From contig JALLPB010000358.1 in assembly GCA_036939975.1 (NCBI GenBank), positions 1 to 17,276 on the forward strand: a stretch of 17,276 nt of DNA. The letters run 5' to 3'. Below, in pieces: positions 17,216-17,276 of the stretch. Every line of letters begins with the position of its first letter. Position 1 is the first letter of the stretch. Made by a program: the position numbers and the translations under genes. The stretch comes from Cyclostephanos tholiformis. Its lineage: Eukaryota; Bacillariophyta; Thalassiosirophyceae; Thalassiosirales; Thalassiosiraceae. Under the pieces are notes generated by a model. The model ran no database searches and had not been told where the DNA came from. It was given only the letters and a program-made list of their open reading frames with translations.

Positions 17216-17276
17216 ATGATCCCCCCCCCGCTCGCCGGCCTCCAGCGGCTCCAATTTTTAAGGTGAGTGAGATCGC
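17216..17276 (+). CDS. Possible first exon of a gene running off the window
   Basis: ATG at 17216-17218 sits in GCACCATGA after a CA-rich leader. It reads MIPPPLAGLQRLQFL and then reaches AG|GTGAGTGAG (about 17261-17271), a strong donor, so a short first exon of about 47 nt is plausible. The product cannot be told from 15 residues. The C run at 17221-17229 makes the frame sensitive to miscount. Confidence 0.35.

Noticed and set aside
1..17276. tRNA, rRNA, CRISPR or prophage features
   Set aside because: No cloverleaf, spaced direct-repeat array or phage structural genes were seen on reading both strands. The YqaJ nuclease stands alone, without other phage genes.

Overview
The window looks like nuclear DNA of a stramenopile, most likely a diatom. 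That is an inference from four things: short GT-AG introns of 74-117 bp inside compact genes, a host ORC1 with a stramenopile-like architecture, a DUF6818-like domain fragment, and a Ty1/copia element whose gag/pol resembles diatom copia families. No RNA gene, CRISPR array or prokaryotic operon structure was seen.

The left part (1 to about 10.6 kb) is gene-dense, GC- and CpG-rich host sequence. It opens with a poly-G tract that is probably an artefact. Then come an uncertain coding stretch (105-470), a YqaJ/lambda-exonuclease-type PD-(D/E)XK nuclease gene on + (699-1958, 5' end unresolved), and a complete five-exon ORC1 gene on - (5978 to 2044). ORC1 converges on the nuclease gene with only 85 bp between them. 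A 421-bp divergent promoter region separates ORC1 from a three-exon secreted M14 zinc carboxypeptidase on + (6400-8288). Convergent to that is a 605-aa low-complexity ORF on - (10514 to 8697) with a six-unit 15-bp tandem repeat.

The right part (about 10.9-16.75 kb) is compositionally different: CpG-poor, TG/CA-rich and full of broken frames. It holds a decayed DUF6818-like domain fragment (11480-11743, -) and a 4.7-kb decayed Ty1/copia-type retrotransposon (12076-16752, -) in the order gag, integrase, RT, RNase H, flanked by about 125-bp direct repeats. The catalytic acidic residues that have been lost all sit at C|G codon junctions that became C|A. The ones that survive are in non-CpG contexts. 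This points to methyl-CpG-type decay.

The last 500 bp are AT-rich with a cluster of GTAA(C) motifs, followed by a CA-rich leader and a possible first exon of a new gene that runs off the window (17216 onwards).

The most useful leads are the tandem duplicated BAH-like module in ORC1, the palindrome and E2F-like site in its promoter region, the CpG-context decay of the retroelement, a signal-peptide-like short ORF overlapping the 10.5-kb gene start in another frame, and the YqaJ-type nuclease next to a replication-initiator gene.
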